A program made the translations under genes and the position numbers. From contig NZ_CP089391.1 of NCBI RefSeq assembly GCF_027594865.1, forward strand, positions 2,138,501 through 2,202,500: 64,000 nucleotides of DNA, read 5' to 3'. Source of the DNA: Bradyrhizobium xenonodulans. Lineage in GTDB: Bacteria; Pseudomonadota; Alphaproteobacteria; Rhizobiales; Xanthobacteraceae. Under the pieces are notes generated by a model. That model ran no database searches. It worked only from the letters and a program-made list of their open reading frames with translations, and had not been told where the DNA came from. Positions within the stretch are counted from its first letter, which is position 1; every line of letters starts with the position of its first letter. Shown piece by piece: positions 51,396-60,656 of the stretch.

Positions 51396-52127
51396 ATGCA
51401 AAATGTTTCGATCCCGGCGGCGCTGATTGCCGGCCTCGTCAGCTTCCTCTCTCCCTGCGTCCTGCCTCTGGTCCCGCCCTATCTGATCTATCTGACGGGC
51501 GCCACGATCGAGCATGTCGAGAGCGACGAGGAGGCCTCCGCCTCCAAGCGTGCGATCATGATGGCCGCGGTGCTGTTCGTGCTCGGCTTCTCCACGGTGT
51601 TCGTGGCGCTCGGTGCCAGTGCCTCGCTGGTCGGCGGACTGATCCGCGCCTGGTCGGCCGAGCTCTCGATCCTCGCCGGCATCGTCATCATCATCATGGG
51701 TCTGCACTTCCTGGGGCTGACGCGGATCGGCCTGTTGATGCGCGAGGGGCGGCTGCCGATCCCCAAGCCGGTCGGTCTCTGGGGCGCCTACATCATGGGC
51801 CTCGCCTTCGCTTTCGGCTGGACCCCCTGCATCGGCCCGATCCTCGCCGCGATCCTCTCGATCGCCGCGGCGGAGGCCACGGTGACGAAGGGCGCGGGCC
51901 TGCTCGCGGTCTATTCCGCGGGCCTCGGCATTCCCTTCCTGATCGCCGCGCTGATGATCGAGCAGTTCTCAAAGCTGTTCGCGCGCATGAAGGGGCATCT
52001 CGTCAATGTCGAGCGCGCCATGGGCGTGCTGATGGTCATCACCGGCATCGGCTTCCTCACCGGCGCGGTGTCGAATGTGAGCATCTGGCTGCTGGAGACG
52101 TTCCCGGCGTTGCAGTCGATCGGGTAG
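51396..52127 (+). CDS. ccdA: CcdA-type cytochrome c biogenesis protein
   Basis: 243 aa, six membrane helices. C21 in SFLSPCVLPLVPPYL and C145 in GWTPCIGPILAAIL are the two conserved proline-flanked cysteines that pass reducing power from cytoplasmic thioredoxin to periplasmic thiol proteins. This serves cytochrome c haem attachment, which the FixO and FixP proteins of this window need, though the genes are not adjacent. The start ATG has no strong ribosome site. Confidence 0.92.
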   Translation: MQNVSIPAALIAGLVSFLSPCVLPLVPPYLIYLTGATIEHVESDEEASASKRAIMMAAVLFVLGFSTVFVALGASASLVGGLIRAWSAELSILAGIVIIIMGLHFLGLTRIGLLMREGRLPIPKPVGLWGAYIMGLAFAFGWTPCIGPILAAILSIAAAEATVTKGAGLLAVYSAGLGIPFLIAALMIEQFSKLFARMKGHLVNVERAMGVLMVITGIGFLTGAVSNVSIWLLETFPALQSIG

Positions 52128-52203
52128 GGCGGATGCGATTGGACGGGCTTATCGGGCTCAAGCGTTTGTCACGGATTGAGTGGCGGCGCATTTTGCGCGC
52201 CTC

Positions 52204-53337
52204 TTAATTCACCGCGAACCGCGCCAGCGCCTCGCGATCGATCTCGATCCCGAGACCTGGCCCATCAGGCACCCGCACGACGCCGTTCTTGTGCTCGATC
52301 GGCTGTTTGAGGATCGTCTGCCGGATCGGATGCTCGGTGCGGTCGAATTCGAGCACGGGCTCGAGCGGCGCCAGCGAGGTCGGCGTGTGCGAGGGCAGTA
52401 CGGCGAGGAGTTGGAGCGAGGCTGCGATCGCAATCCCGGTGCCCCAGACATGCGGATTGTAGCGGATGCCGAACGCCTCGCTCATGTCGGCGATCTTCTT
52501 GCATTCGGAGAGGCCGCCGGCCGCGCAGGTGTCGGGCTGGGCGATGTCGAGGGCATGCGAGGCGAACAGGTCGCGGAAGCCGAAGCGGGTGAATTCGCAT
52601 TCGCCGCCGGCGATCGGAATCGTCAGCGCCGATTTCACCGCGCGATATCCGGCAACGTCCTCCGGCGGCACCGGCTCCTCGAACCATCCGATGTCGTAAC
52701 GCTCGATCATGCGGCCGAGCCGAATCGCCGCGACGGCGTCGTAGGCGTGGTTCGCATCGACCATCAGCGCGACGTCGGGGCCGATCGCCTCGCGCACCGC
52801 GCGTGTGACCGCGGCATCCTCCGCGATGCCGAAGCCGACCTTCAGCTTCACGGCGCGGAATCCCTCCGCGACGTATCCGGCCGCTTCCTCCGGCAAATAT
52901 TTGAGCGGATCTCCGGACCTGCGCCGGTAGAGGCCGGTTGCGTAGGCCGGCACTTCTCTACGCGCCGCGCCGCCGAGAAGCTGATGCGCGGGCACGCCGA
53001 AATGCTTGCCCTTGATGTCCCACAGCGCGATGTCGATGCCGCTCAGTCCCTGGATCACGACGCCCTTCTGGCCGTGATCGCGCAAGCGCGCGTAGACCAT
53101 CTGCCACAGCACGTCGGTGCGCAGCGGATCCTCGCCGATCAGCCATGGCGCGATGCTCTGCACCACCGCCGCCGTCATCCGCGCCGGCCCGTAGCATTCG
53201 CCCCATCCGGTCAGGCCGTCATCGGTCTCGATCTCGACCAGCATCGCGGTGCGCGTGTCGTACCAGGCGCGCGAGTAGGCGAAGGGCTGCGAGAGCTTTG
53301 CCTCGAGGATATGTGTGCGAACCTTGGTAATCTTCAT
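52204..53337 (-). CDS. Mandelate racemase/muconate lactonising enzyme family protein
   Basis: 377 aa, enolase superfamily. N-terminal capping domain, then catalytic K-x-K in RAVKLKVGF, metal ligands in MVDANHAYD, WFEEPVPPED and GGECEFTRF, and His in YNPHVWGTGIAIAA. These residues fit acid-sugar dehydratases or racemases; the substrate is not defined. The ATG at 53337 (MKITKVRTHILEAKL) has GAGGGA upstream; the in-frame extension to 53427 would overlap the kinase gene. It starts 16 nt after the upstream kinase gene ends. Confidence 0.87.
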   Translation of the reverse strand: MKITKVRTHILEAKLSQPFAYSRAWYDTRTAMLVEIETDDGLTGWGECYGPARMTAAVVQSIAPWLIGEDPLRTDVLWQMVYARLRDHGQKGVVIQGLSGIDIALWDIKGKHFGVPAHQLLGGAARREVPAYATGLYRRRSGDPLKYLPEEAAGYVAEGFRAVKLKVGFGIAEDAAVTRAVREAIGPDVALMVDANHAYDAVAAIRLGRMIERYDIGWFEEPVPPEDVAGYRAVKSALTIPIAGGECEFTRFGFRDLFASHALDIAQPDTCAAGGLSECKKIADMSEAFGIRYNPHVWGTGIAIAASLQLLAVLPSHTPTSLAPLEPVLEFDRTEHPIRQTILKQPIEHKNGVVRVPDGPGLGIEIDREALARFAVN

Positions 53338-53353
53338 CGCCGATGTCCCTCGT

Positions 53354-54862
53354 TCAGCGCGCCTCGTCCAGCGCGCACACCACCGTGCAGACGACGCCGC
53401 GCGGCAGGAAGTCGACGGTTGCCTCACCGCCGAGCTGATCGCGCGCGCTGCGCTCGATCAGGCGCGAGCCGAAACCGCGTTGCACGGGCGCCGTCACCGG
53501 CGGGCCGCCGATTTCGGTCCAGATCAGGCGCAGCCGCGGCTTCGGCGTATCGGCGATGACCGCCCAGTCCAGCGTCACCCGGCCGGTCTCGTTGGACAGC
53601 GCGCCGTATTTGGCCGCGTTGGTGGCGATCTCGTGCACGATCATCGACAGCACCACGGCGAGTCGCGGCGACAGCGGCACCGCGGGGCCGGCCATCCGGA
53701 TGCGATCGGGATTGCTCAGCAGGAACGGCTGGAGCGCGCGGGCGATCACGTCCCGGAGCTCGGAGCCCGCCCATTTCTCCTGGCTCAGCAGATTATGCGC
53801 CTCGGCGAGCGCGCCCAGGCGCCCTTCGAACTTGGCCCGCTCCTCCCGGCTCGAAGTCCGGAAAGTCTGCACCGCGATCGCCTGCATCAGGGCCAGCGTG
53901 TTCTTGACGCGATGGTTGAGCTCATCGATCAGCAGATTGTGCAGCATCTCGCCGCGCGCGATCGTGGTCGCCATCCTGACCGCGAAGGTGAGGCCGACCA
54001 GCAGCAGGATGCCGCCGATCAGGCTGGTGATCGCGATGTTGCGCCAGAGCGGCGCGATCAGCGAGCTCTCGGCGACACCGGCCACGACCGTCCAGCCGGT
54101 CAGATGCGACCTGGTATAGGCGGAGGCCAGCGCGACGCTGTCGAGCGAGACGGTGGAGAGGGTCGCCTCCGGGGTCCGAGCCATCGCATCGCTCAGCGCG
54201 CCGGAGGCCTGCTTGCCGAACGTCTCGGCCGGGTTGGGCGCGCGCGCGAACACGCGACCCTTGGTATCCAGCAGCGACACCGTCCATTGATCGTTCGGTC
54301 GCTGCTGCTCGACCAGTTTCTGGAATGTCGCGATCGGCGGGCTGAAGGAGAGCGCGTAGACGACCTCGTCGTTGCGCAGCACGGGAACTTCGACGGTCAC
54401 GATCGGCCGTTTCTTGGTCGAGCCGGTGAACAGGTCGGAATATTGCGGCGCCTTGCTCGCGAATACCCGCTCGACGATCTCGCGATTGTTGCGAGGCGGC
54501 AGGTTCGTCGTTTCTGTCGTGACGGTCGAAAATAGCTGATGTCCCGACCTGTCGGCCAGCAGCAGGACGCTGTCCTCGCCATACTGGCTGATGAAGCCGG
54601 CCGCCAGCCGCCGGAAGCCGTCGAAGTCACCGCTTTGCAAGGCGCTGCTGAGCGCGAGTACCTGCAAGCCGCCCGTCATCCGCTGCACTTCGGAATCGAG
54701 CACGAGGCGCATGCTGCGCACCGTCTCCAGCACCCGGCGCGTGGCATCGCTGCGGTCCTGGCGATAATTGGAATACGCAAGCCCAACCGCAAAGACGATC
54801 AGCGGCAACATCGTTCCCGATACCAGGAGAGCGAGCCGGACCGGCAGGGTGAGCTTTGACAA
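53354..54862 (-). CDS. Membrane-bound HWE-type histidine kinase
   Basis: 502 aa, TTG start. A membrane helix (about 8-28), a periplasmic Cache-like sensor domain (about 30-265), a second helix (about 270-292) and an HWE/HisKA_2 kinase core with H317 in DELNHRVKNTLALMQAI, N box HEIATNAAKYGALS and G box RGFGSRLIERS. It senses an unknown extracellular ligand. No response regulator is next to it, as is common for this family in rhizobia. It precedes the enolase-superfamily gene by 16 nt. Confidence 0.88.
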   Translation of the reverse strand: MSKLTLPVRLALLVSGTMLPLIVFAVGLAYSNYRQDRSDATRRVLETVRSMRLVLDSEVQRMTGGLQVLALSSALQSGDFDGFRRLAAGFISQYGEDSVLLLADRSGHQLFSTVTTETTNLPPRNNREIVERVFASKAPQYSDLFTGSTKKRPIVTVEVPVLRNDEVVYALSFSPPIATFQKLVEQQRPNDQWTVSLLDTKGRVFARAPNPAETFGKQASGALSDAMARTPEATLSTVSLDSVALASAYTRSHLTGWTVVAGVAESSLIAPLWRNIAITSLIGGILLLVGLTFAVRMATTIARGEMLHNLLIDELNHRVKNTLALMQAIAVQTFRTSSREERAKFEGRLGALAEAHNLLSQEKWAGSELRDVIARALQPFLLSNPDRIRMAGPAVPLSPRLAVVLSMIVHEIATNAAKYGALSNETGRVTLDWAVIADTPKPRLRLIWTEIGGPPVTAPVQRGFGSRLIERSARDQLGGEATVDFLPRGVVCTVVCALDEAR

Positions 54863-55155
54863 ACGCGGGCGTCCCGGTTCCAGCGCAACGGCGCCGGATT
54901 ATGATTTTGACGAGACCATACGGGCAGGACTTGCGCCGCGCCACGATTTTCGCATCCGGTGCGCAGCGCGGAGACAGGATTTTGCGGTCGGTCGCGAGCG
55001 TCCGCGCTTCAAATCATGCTGAACGCGGTCAGCAGCAGACACGTGGCGTAAACGGCCGCCAAACCGAGCCCGGCGATCGGGCTTCCCGATGCGATGTCAT
55101 GGAATCAACTCCAGGAGGACGGCCGCCATCGAGGAGGCCGTCCGTGACGTCTCGA

Positions 55156-55500
55156 TCAATCGATTTCCTGGACGACGGTCCGCGTGCCGGGATCGACCAG
55201 CATCACGCGCTCGCCGGAATAGACATAGCGATATTTCGTGAGCGACGGACCCCAGTCCGACGGCACGGCTTCAAGCTCGACCTCGCTCGGAACCGTCGCG
55301 CCGACGATGATCTTCTCCTTCGTCGTCACCGGACGCAGGTGATGCTCGGTGACGTAGGATTTGATCCTGGTGCGATATTGCGGCTCGATCTGAACGGTCG
55401 CCGCATGACCGGTTCCGGTGGTGGTGACCACGGTGGACTGCGCGAACGCGCCGGTCGAAATCAGTACCATCGCTGCGGAAAGCAAAAACAGCTTTTTCAT
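55156..55500 (-). CDS. Secreted DUF1236-domain protein
   Basis: 114 aa. Signal peptide 1-20 (KKLFLLSAAMVLISTGAFA), then a domain with the DUF1236 pattern: IVGATVPSEVELEAVPSDWGPSLTKYRYVYSGERVMLVDPGTRTVVQEI. DUF1236 proteins are frequent in Bradyrhizobium and of unknown function. AGGAGCACAGG lies just before the ATG. Confidence 0.87.
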   Translation of the reverse strand: MKKLFLLSAAMVLISTGAFAQSTVVTTTGTGHAATVQIEPQYRTRIKSYVTEHHLRPVTTKEKIIVGATVPSEVELEAVPSDWGPSLTKYRYVYSGERVMLVDPGTRTVVQEID

Positions 55501-55640
55501 CCTGTGCTCCTCAATCGGAATAAGCGCCGCACCAACATCTCACCGCGGACAGCGTTCCTGACGGTTAGGAACATATTGCCGGTTTTTCCCGTTTGTGAGT
55601 CGACCGGGCGCGGAACGCCCGGCAATTGGAGGAGACCAAG

Positions 55641-55874
55641 ATGAAGCTGAGGATTGTCACCGCAGCATTGATGGTTGCTGCCTTTTCCCTGCCAGCTTTC
55701 GCGGCCGACGAGTTCTACGTCGTGCAGGACGTCAAGACGAAGAAGTGCACGATCGTGGACAAGAAGCCGATGGACACGACCATGACCGTCGTCAGCCCCT
55801 CGGGCACGATCTACAAGTCGCGCACCGAAGCCGAGAGCGGCATGAAGACCGTCAAGGTCTGCACGTCGAACTGA
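55641..55874 (+). CDS. Small secreted protein
   Basis: 77 aa. Signal peptide 1-21 (RIVTAALMVAAFSLPAFA) and a short mature part with two cysteines (KKCTIVDKKP and VKVCTSN), which could form a disulfide. GGAGGAGACCAAG precedes the ATG. Family unknown; similar small proteins occur in Bradyrhizobium. Followed 12 nt later by a 26-codon membrane peptide gene. Confidence 0.78.
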   Translation: MKLRIVTAALMVAAFSLPAFAADEFYVVQDVKTKKCTIVDKKPMDTTMTVVSPSGTIYKSRTEAESGMKTVKVCTSN

Positions 55875-55886
55875 GGAGGATGACGG

Positions 55887-55967
55887 ATGCCAGTCCTGAT
55901 TTTATGGGTCGTGCCCGCCGTGCTGGTGATCGGCGGCGGCATCTACTTGATTGGCCATTTCCATTGA
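55887..55967 (+). CDS. Putative 26-aa membrane peptide
   Basis: MPVLILWVVPAVLVIGGGIY is the first part; the whole peptide is one hydrophobic helix with a His-Phe-His tail. A near-perfect AGGAGG (55875-55880) sits 6 nt before the ATG. It follows the small secreted protein gene by 12 nt, so the two are probably cotranscribed. It is too short for homology to be judged by eye. Confidence 0.55.
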   Translation: MPVLILWVVPAVLVIGGGIYLIGHFH

Positions 55968-56259
55968 GCTTGTAGTCGAAGGCGCGCGGATCTGTGCGTG
56001 CGTTGCACAGGTCCGCAAGTCTTCCGTCGTCCTTGTGAGCCGGGGGGCCGATCCTGCGGCCTGCAGTGCGCCGGCAAGGGCGCAAGTTGCAGTGCAGCAG
56101 GCCCTACATTCGCAGCCCTGCGACGAAGAGGATCTCCGGCGCACGCGAAATGACTTCCGTCCCGCCGACGTTTTTCATACGCTGGCCTCTCGCAAGCCGC
56201 ATACCGGCTCGCGCTCACGGCCCGGCGACAGGGCCGGAGCATCAAAGGGAGGGGAGACG

Positions 56260-57258
56260 ATGAAGCGAAGGTCATTTCTCGCTGGTATCGGTGCGACCAC
56301 TGCGGCGGCTGCGATCGGCATGCCGTCGATTCTCAGGGCGCAAGCGCCGATCACGCTGAACGGCGCGGTTCAGTTCAACGACGACCACGCCTTCAACCGG
56401 GCGCTGATCCGGTTCGAGGAGCTGGTCAAGAAGTATTACGGCAAGCCCGTCAACTTCACGCTGCACAAGAACTCCTCGCTCGGCCTCGAGAAGCAGTATT
56501 TCGAGTACATGTCGCAGGGCAAGGCGGTCGACTACGGCATCGTCTCGCCGGCCCACATGTCGACCTTCGCCAAGGCGGCCCCGTTCATCGATGCGCCCTT
56601 CGTCTTCAAGGGCATCGAGCACATGAACAAGGTCGTCGAAGCCAATATCCTGGCGCCGATCGCCGACGAGGTCGCGGCCAAGGCCGAGGTCGTTCTGATC
56701 GGTTATTCCGGCGGCGGTATCCGCAACATTTTCGCCAACAAGCCGCTCAAGAATCTCGCCGATCTCAAGGGCCTCAAGGTGCGCGTGCAGGGCGCGCCGA
56801 TCTGGTCGAAGACCTTTGCGGCGGTCGGCATGAGCCCGACGGTGATCGCCTATAACGAAATCTACAACGCGATCCAGAACGGCGTGATAGCGGCCGGCGA
56901 GAACGAGGCGGCCGGCGTCGAGGCGATGAAGTTCTACGAGGTCGCCCCGCATCTCAGCCTGACCCAGCACGCGGTGTCGATCCGGCCGATCTGCTTCTCG
57001 GTGAAGACGCTGAAGACCTTGCCCAAGGATTTGCAGGACGCGATCATGAAGGCCGGCAAGGAAGCGGGCGACTACGGCCGACAACTGGAGTCGAGCGAGG
57101 AGGTTGTCAAGCTCGACGCGCTCGAGAAGGCCGGCAAGCTCAAACGGGTCCCATTCGAAGAGCGGGACGCGATGAAGAAGCTCGCCGACCCCGTGATGGC
57201 CACCTACGCCAAGGAGATCGGCGCGGAAGGCATCTTCGAGAAGATCAACGTCGTCTGA
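56260..57258 (+). CDS. dctP: TRAP transporter solute-binding protein (DctP family)
   Basis: 332 aa. The N-terminus MKRRSFLAGIGATTAAAAIG has a twin-arginine motif (RRSFL), so export through Tat is likely. The mature domain contains LADLKGLKVRVQGAPIW and AYNEIYNAIQNGVIAAGENEA, typical of the DctP fold. The ligand is not known. GGGAGGGGAGACG is directly upstream. It is separated from dctQ by an 82-nt stretch with a strong hairpin. Confidence 0.92.
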   Translation: MKRRSFLAGIGATTAAAAIGMPSILRAQAPITLNGAVQFNDDHAFNRALIRFEELVKKYYGKPVNFTLHKNSSLGLEKQYFEYMSQGKAVDYGIVSPAHMSTFAKAAPFIDAPFVFKGIEHMNKVVEANILAPIADEVAAKAEVVLIGYSGGGIRNIFANKPLKNLADLKGLKVRVQGAPIWSKTFAAVGMSPTVIAYNEIYNAIQNGVIAAGENEAAGVEAMKFYEVAPHLSLTQHAVSIRPICFSVKTLKTLPKDLQDAIMKAGKEAGDYGRQLESSEEVVKLDALEKAGKLKRVPFEERDAMKKLADPVMATYAKEIGAEGIFEKINVV

Positions 57259-57282
57259 GGTCGTTCTGTCCGCCGACAACAT

Positions 57283-57310
57283 TCCGGGCAAGCCCCGCTT
57301 CTTGCCCGGA
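57283..57310 (+). terminator. Intercistronic hairpin between dctP and dctQ of the second TRAP operon
   Basis: TCCGGGCAAG (57283-57292) pairs perfectly with CTTGCCCGGA (57301-57310) around an 8-nt loop. No T-tract follows. Read-through attenuation or protection of the dctP mRNA is a reasonable role, as in many ABC and TRAP operons. Confidence 0.6.
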
Positions 57311-57340
57311 CATGGCGGATGAGTGCCGCACGGAGCCTCC

Positions 57341-57856
57341 ATGTCTGAAATGCCTGTCCCGTCCACACCGTCGCTGTGGCGTCGCGTCACGGCGGCCTAT
57401 GCGAAACTGCTGGAATTCCTGCTGGCCGCCTGCGTCGGCATCCTCGTCATTCCGGTCACGCTGCAAATCATCTCACGCTACACACCCTTCATCCCGTCCT
57501 ACATCTGGACGGAGGAAATGGCCCGCTTCCTGTTCATCTGGACGATCATGATCGGTGCCATGGTCGGCGTGCGCGAAGCGCAGCATTTCGAGGTTGATGT
57601 GTGGCCTGAGATGTCGCGACGGCCGGAGGCGGCGGTACGGATCCTCGCACGTCTCGGCGTGCTGGCGCTGGCGCTGGTGTTCGTCTCGGCCGGTCTCGAG
57701 TTCACCCGCTTTGCCTGGAACAGAACGTCTGAGTTGGCCGATCTGCCGCTTTGGCTGATCCACGTCGCCTGGCCGGTGACAGGCGTCACGTGGATCGTCT
57801 TCGCGGGTGAACAGATCATCGATGAAATGCGCGTTCTGGTTGGGGCGGGGCGATGA
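57341..57856 (+). CDS. dctQ: TRAP transporter small permease (DctQ)
   Basis: 171 aa, four membrane helices. It contains YIWTEEMARFLFIWTIMIGAMVGVREAQHFEVDV, the DctQ signature with the conserved E-E-R/F-x-W pattern. ATG at 57341 with CGGAG upstream. Works with DctM as the membrane part. Overlaps dctM by 4 nt (ATGA). Confidence 0.92.
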   Translation: MSEMPVPSTPSLWRRVTAAYAKLLEFLLAACVGILVIPVTLQIISRYTPFIPSYIWTEEMARFLFIWTIMIGAMVGVREAQHFEVDVWPEMSRRPEAAVRILARLGVLALALVFVSAGLEFTRFAWNRTSELADLPLWLIHVAWPVTGVTWIVFAGEQIIDEMRVLVGAGR

Positions 57857-59172
57857 GCGGCAATGTACTCTCTGCCGGACAGGCCGCGATGGTGCTGTTC
57901 GGGGTTTTCGTCGGCCTGCTGGTCGTCCGCGTCCCGGTCGCCTTCGCGCTCGGCCTTGCCTGTGTGCCGATCCTGCTGATCGAGCCGCGCCTGTCGCTGA
58001 TGATGCTCGCGCAGGAAACCTTCAATGCCTACAATTCATTCATCCTGCTGGCGGTGCCGTTCTTCCTGCTCACCGCCAATCTGATGAGCATCGGCGGCAT
58101 CACCGACCGGCTGGTGGCGTTGTCGCGCTCGATGGTCGGGCACTGGCCTGGATCGCTGGCGCAGATCAACGTCGTGCTGTCGGTGTTCTTTGCGGGCATC
58201 TCGGGCTCCTCCACCGCCGATGCGGCGAGCCAGTCCAAGATCTTCATCGATGCGCAGACCAAGGAGGGCTACGACCTCTCGTTCTCCATCGCCATCACCG
58301 CGGTTTCTGCGGTGCTTGCCGTCGTCATCCCGCCGTCGATCCTGATGATCGTGTGGGGCGGGCTGATCTCGACCTCGATCGCCGCGATGTATCTGGCCGG
58401 CATCGTGCCGGGCCTGCTGATCGCGGGCGCGCAGATGGCGACGGTGCACATCTATGCGGTGCGCCGCGGCTACCCGACCTATCCGAAAGCGTCCTGGATC
58501 GAGATGCGATGCGCCATCTGGCGGTCGATACCGGCGCTGATGACGCCGTTCATCATCGTTGGCGGCATTCTGCTCGGGTGGTTCACCGCGACCGAATCCG
58601 CCTGCGTGGCAGTGCTCTATTCCGTCGCGCTCTCGGCGTTCTTCTACCGTGAGACGGGTCTACGCGAATTGTACAAGGCCCTGCTCGACACCGGGCGTCT
58701 CGCCGGCGTGGCGCTGTTCTGCGTCGGCACCGCAAGCGCGTTCGGCTGGCTGCTGGCCTACTACAAGATTCCGCAGGAGCTGCTGGCCAACGTCTCGACA
58801 TGGGGCATGGGCGCCGTCGCGGCCGGCTTCTTCATTTCGTTCTGCTTTCTGGTGGTGGGCTGCTTTCTCGACGCCATCCCGGCGATCATCATCGTCGGCA
58901 CCGTGCTGGAGCCGCTGGCCAAGTCCGTCGATCTCCATCCGGTGCAGTTTGCGATCATCTCGATCGTCTCGCTGGCGTTCGGGCTGGTGACGCCACCCTA
59001 CGGCTTATGCCTGATGATCGCCTGCTCGATTGCCGGCGTGCGGCTGCGTTATGCCCTGAAGGACACGGTGATCATGCTGATTCCGATGCTGCTCGTGCTG
59101 GCGGCGGTCATCGTCTGGCCCAGCGTGTCGCTGTTCTTGCCGCGTCTGATCGTGCCGGAGATGCTCAAATAA
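57853..59172 (+). CDS. dctM: TRAP transporter large permease (DctM)
   Basis: 439 aa, about 12 helices. Motifs include GISGSSTADAASQSKIFI, VVIPPSILMIVWGGL and GLVTPPYGLCLMIACSIAG. Sodium-coupled transport subunit of the second TRAP system. Not fused to DctQ, in contrast to the first TRAP operon in this window. A perfect terminator hairpin follows at 59185. Confidence 0.93.
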   Translation: MSGNVLSAGQAAMVLFGVFVGLLVVRVPVAFALGLACVPILLIEPRLSLMMLAQETFNAYNSFILLAVPFFLLTANLMSIGGITDRLVALSRSMVGHWPGSLAQINVVLSVFFAGISGSSTADAASQSKIFIDAQTKEGYDLSFSIAITAVSAVLAVVIPPSILMIVWGGLISTSIAAMYLAGIVPGLLIAGAQMATVHIYAVRRGYPTYPKASWIEMRCAIWRSIPALMTPFIIVGGILLGWFTATESACVAVLYSVALSAFFYRETGLRELYKALLDTGRLAGVALFCVGTASAFGWLLAYYKIPQELLANVSTWGMGAVAAGFFISFCFLVVGCFLDAIPAIIIVGTVLEPLAKSVDLHPVQFAIISIVSLAFGLVTPPYGLCLMIACSIAGVRLRYALKDTVIMLIPMLLVLAAVIVWPSVSLFLPRLIVPEMLK

Positions 59173-59184
59173 GGCATCTGGTAT

Positions 59185-59213
59185 CGATTCCGCGGCCGAT
59201 GACCGCGGAATCG
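59185..59213. terminator. Bidirectional terminator after dctM
   Basis: CGATTCCGCGG (59185-59195) pairs perfectly with CCGCGGAATCG (59203-59213) around a 7-nt loop. It lies between convergent genes, 12 nt after the dctM stop. Confidence 0.7.
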
Positions 59214-59223
59214 GTTCGATTGT

Positions 59224-60498
59224 TCAGAGATTGCTCTCGGCGATCGCGGCGTAGACCATGCTGCGCAGCTCGCGGCGGAGCGGATAGGCGCTCGACGGCA
59301 GCACCTGCGTCATGAAGATGGTGATCAGCTCCTCGGCCGGATCGATCCAGAACGAGGTCGTGGCGGCGCCGCCCCAATTATATTCGCCGGGGCTGCCGGC
59401 GATCAGCGTCTCCGCCGGGCGCATGGTCACCGCGAAGCCGAGGCCGAAGCCGATGCCGTTGTAGGTGGCTTCGGAGAACAGCGAGCGCGACACCTCCGGA
59501 AGCGAACGTCCGCCCGGAATGTGGTTGCTCGTCATCAGCGCCAGCGTCTTCGGCCCGATCAGCCTGACGCCGCCGAGCTCGCCGCCGTTGAGCAGCGCGC
59601 GGCAGAAGGTGAGATAGTCGGCCATCGTCGAGCACAGCCCGCCGCCGCCGGAGATGAAGGAGGGCGGGGTGAGGAACGAGCTCGTTGCCGGATCGTCCTG
59701 GAGCGTCAGGCCTTCGCGGCGCTGGCCGGCATGGAAGGTCATGCCGCCGCCGGGATCGGCGGAATAGCAGGCGGCGAAGCGGTGTGCCTTCGAGGCCGGC
59801 ACGTGGAAGTCGGTGTCGGTCATGCCGAGCGGATCGAGAACGCGCTGCTTCAAGAATTGCTCGAACGGCATCCCCGAGATCTTGCCGACGAGGTAGCCGA
59901 GCACGTCGGTTGCCACCGAATAATTCCAGGCTTCGCCCGGCGAGAATTCCAGCGGGATCTTTGCCAGCGCCTCGATCATGGTCTGGAGCGTGCCCGATTT
60001 CTCGACTTCGCCGATCTTGTCCGCGCGATAGGCGGCATCGACATTGGAGCGCTGCTGGAAGCCGTAGGTGAGGCCGGCGGTGTGGCGTAAGAGGTCGACG
60101 ATCAGCATCGGCCGGGACGGCGGCCGGGTCAGGAATGCGGGATAGGTGCCGGCGACGAACACGCCGAGATCCTTCCACTCCGGAATGTATTTGGCGACGG
60201 GCTCGTCGATCGCGACGAGACCTTCCTCGACCAGCATCATGAAGGCGACGCTGGTGAGCGGCTTGGTCATCGAATAGATGCGGTAGATGGTGTCGTCCTT
60301 GACCGGCACCTTGCGCTCGATATCGGCAAAGCCCTGCACCGAGCTGTGGGCGATCTTGCCGCGGCGGTAGACCAGGAGCTGCGTGCCCGGGAACCGGCCG
60401 GCATCGATGTACCGGTTCTTCAGATGGGCATCGACGCGGTCGAGCGCGGCCTTGGACATGCCGACGGATTCGGGCGAGGCGGGGGTGGGGGCGAGCAT
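59224..60498 (-). CDS. Serine hydrolase, beta-lactamase/class C esterase family
   Basis: 424 aa. S76-M-T-K79 in IYSMTKPLTS is the SxxK nucleophile motif, and Y-S-V in WNYSVATDVLGYL is the second motif. The C-terminal GSPGEYNWGGAATTSFWIDP takes the KTG/HxG place. No signal peptide, so it is cytoplasmic. Such proteins are esterases, amidases or D-aminopeptidases rather than true beta-lactamases; the substrate is unknown. ATG at 60498, with GGAGGA nearby upstream. Confidence 0.88.
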   Translation of the reverse strand: MLAPTPASPESVGMSKAALDRVDAHLKNRYIDAGRFPGTQLLVYRRGKIAHSSVQGFADIERKVPVKDDTIYRIYSMTKPLTSVAFMMLVEEGLVAIDEPVAKYIPEWKDLGVFVAGTYPAFLTRPPSRPMLIVDLLRHTAGLTYGFQQRSNVDAAYRADKIGEVEKSGTLQTMIEALAKIPLEFSPGEAWNYSVATDVLGYLVGKISGMPFEQFLKQRVLDPLGMTDTDFHVPASKAHRFAACYSADPGGGMTFHAGQRREGLTLQDDPATSSFLTPPSFISGGGGLCSTMADYLTFCRALLNGGELGGVRLIGPKTLALMTSNHIPGGRSLPEVSRSLFSEATYNGIGFGLGFAVTMRPAETLIAGSPGEYNWGGAATTSFWIDPAEELITIFMTQVLPSSAYPLRRELRSMVYAAIAESNL

Positions 60499-60656
60499 CA
60501 GTTCCTCCGGGCAGTTTTGTCAGGCGTTGATAGCCGAAATGACGGCCTCATTCCAAGCCGGTCGCGCTTAACGCCGATAGGCCGGCTGGTGTAGGCTCCC
60601 TGGAACGCCTCCAAGGAGCGCCCTGGGGCCAACGAGAAAAATTGAGGGCAAACGCC

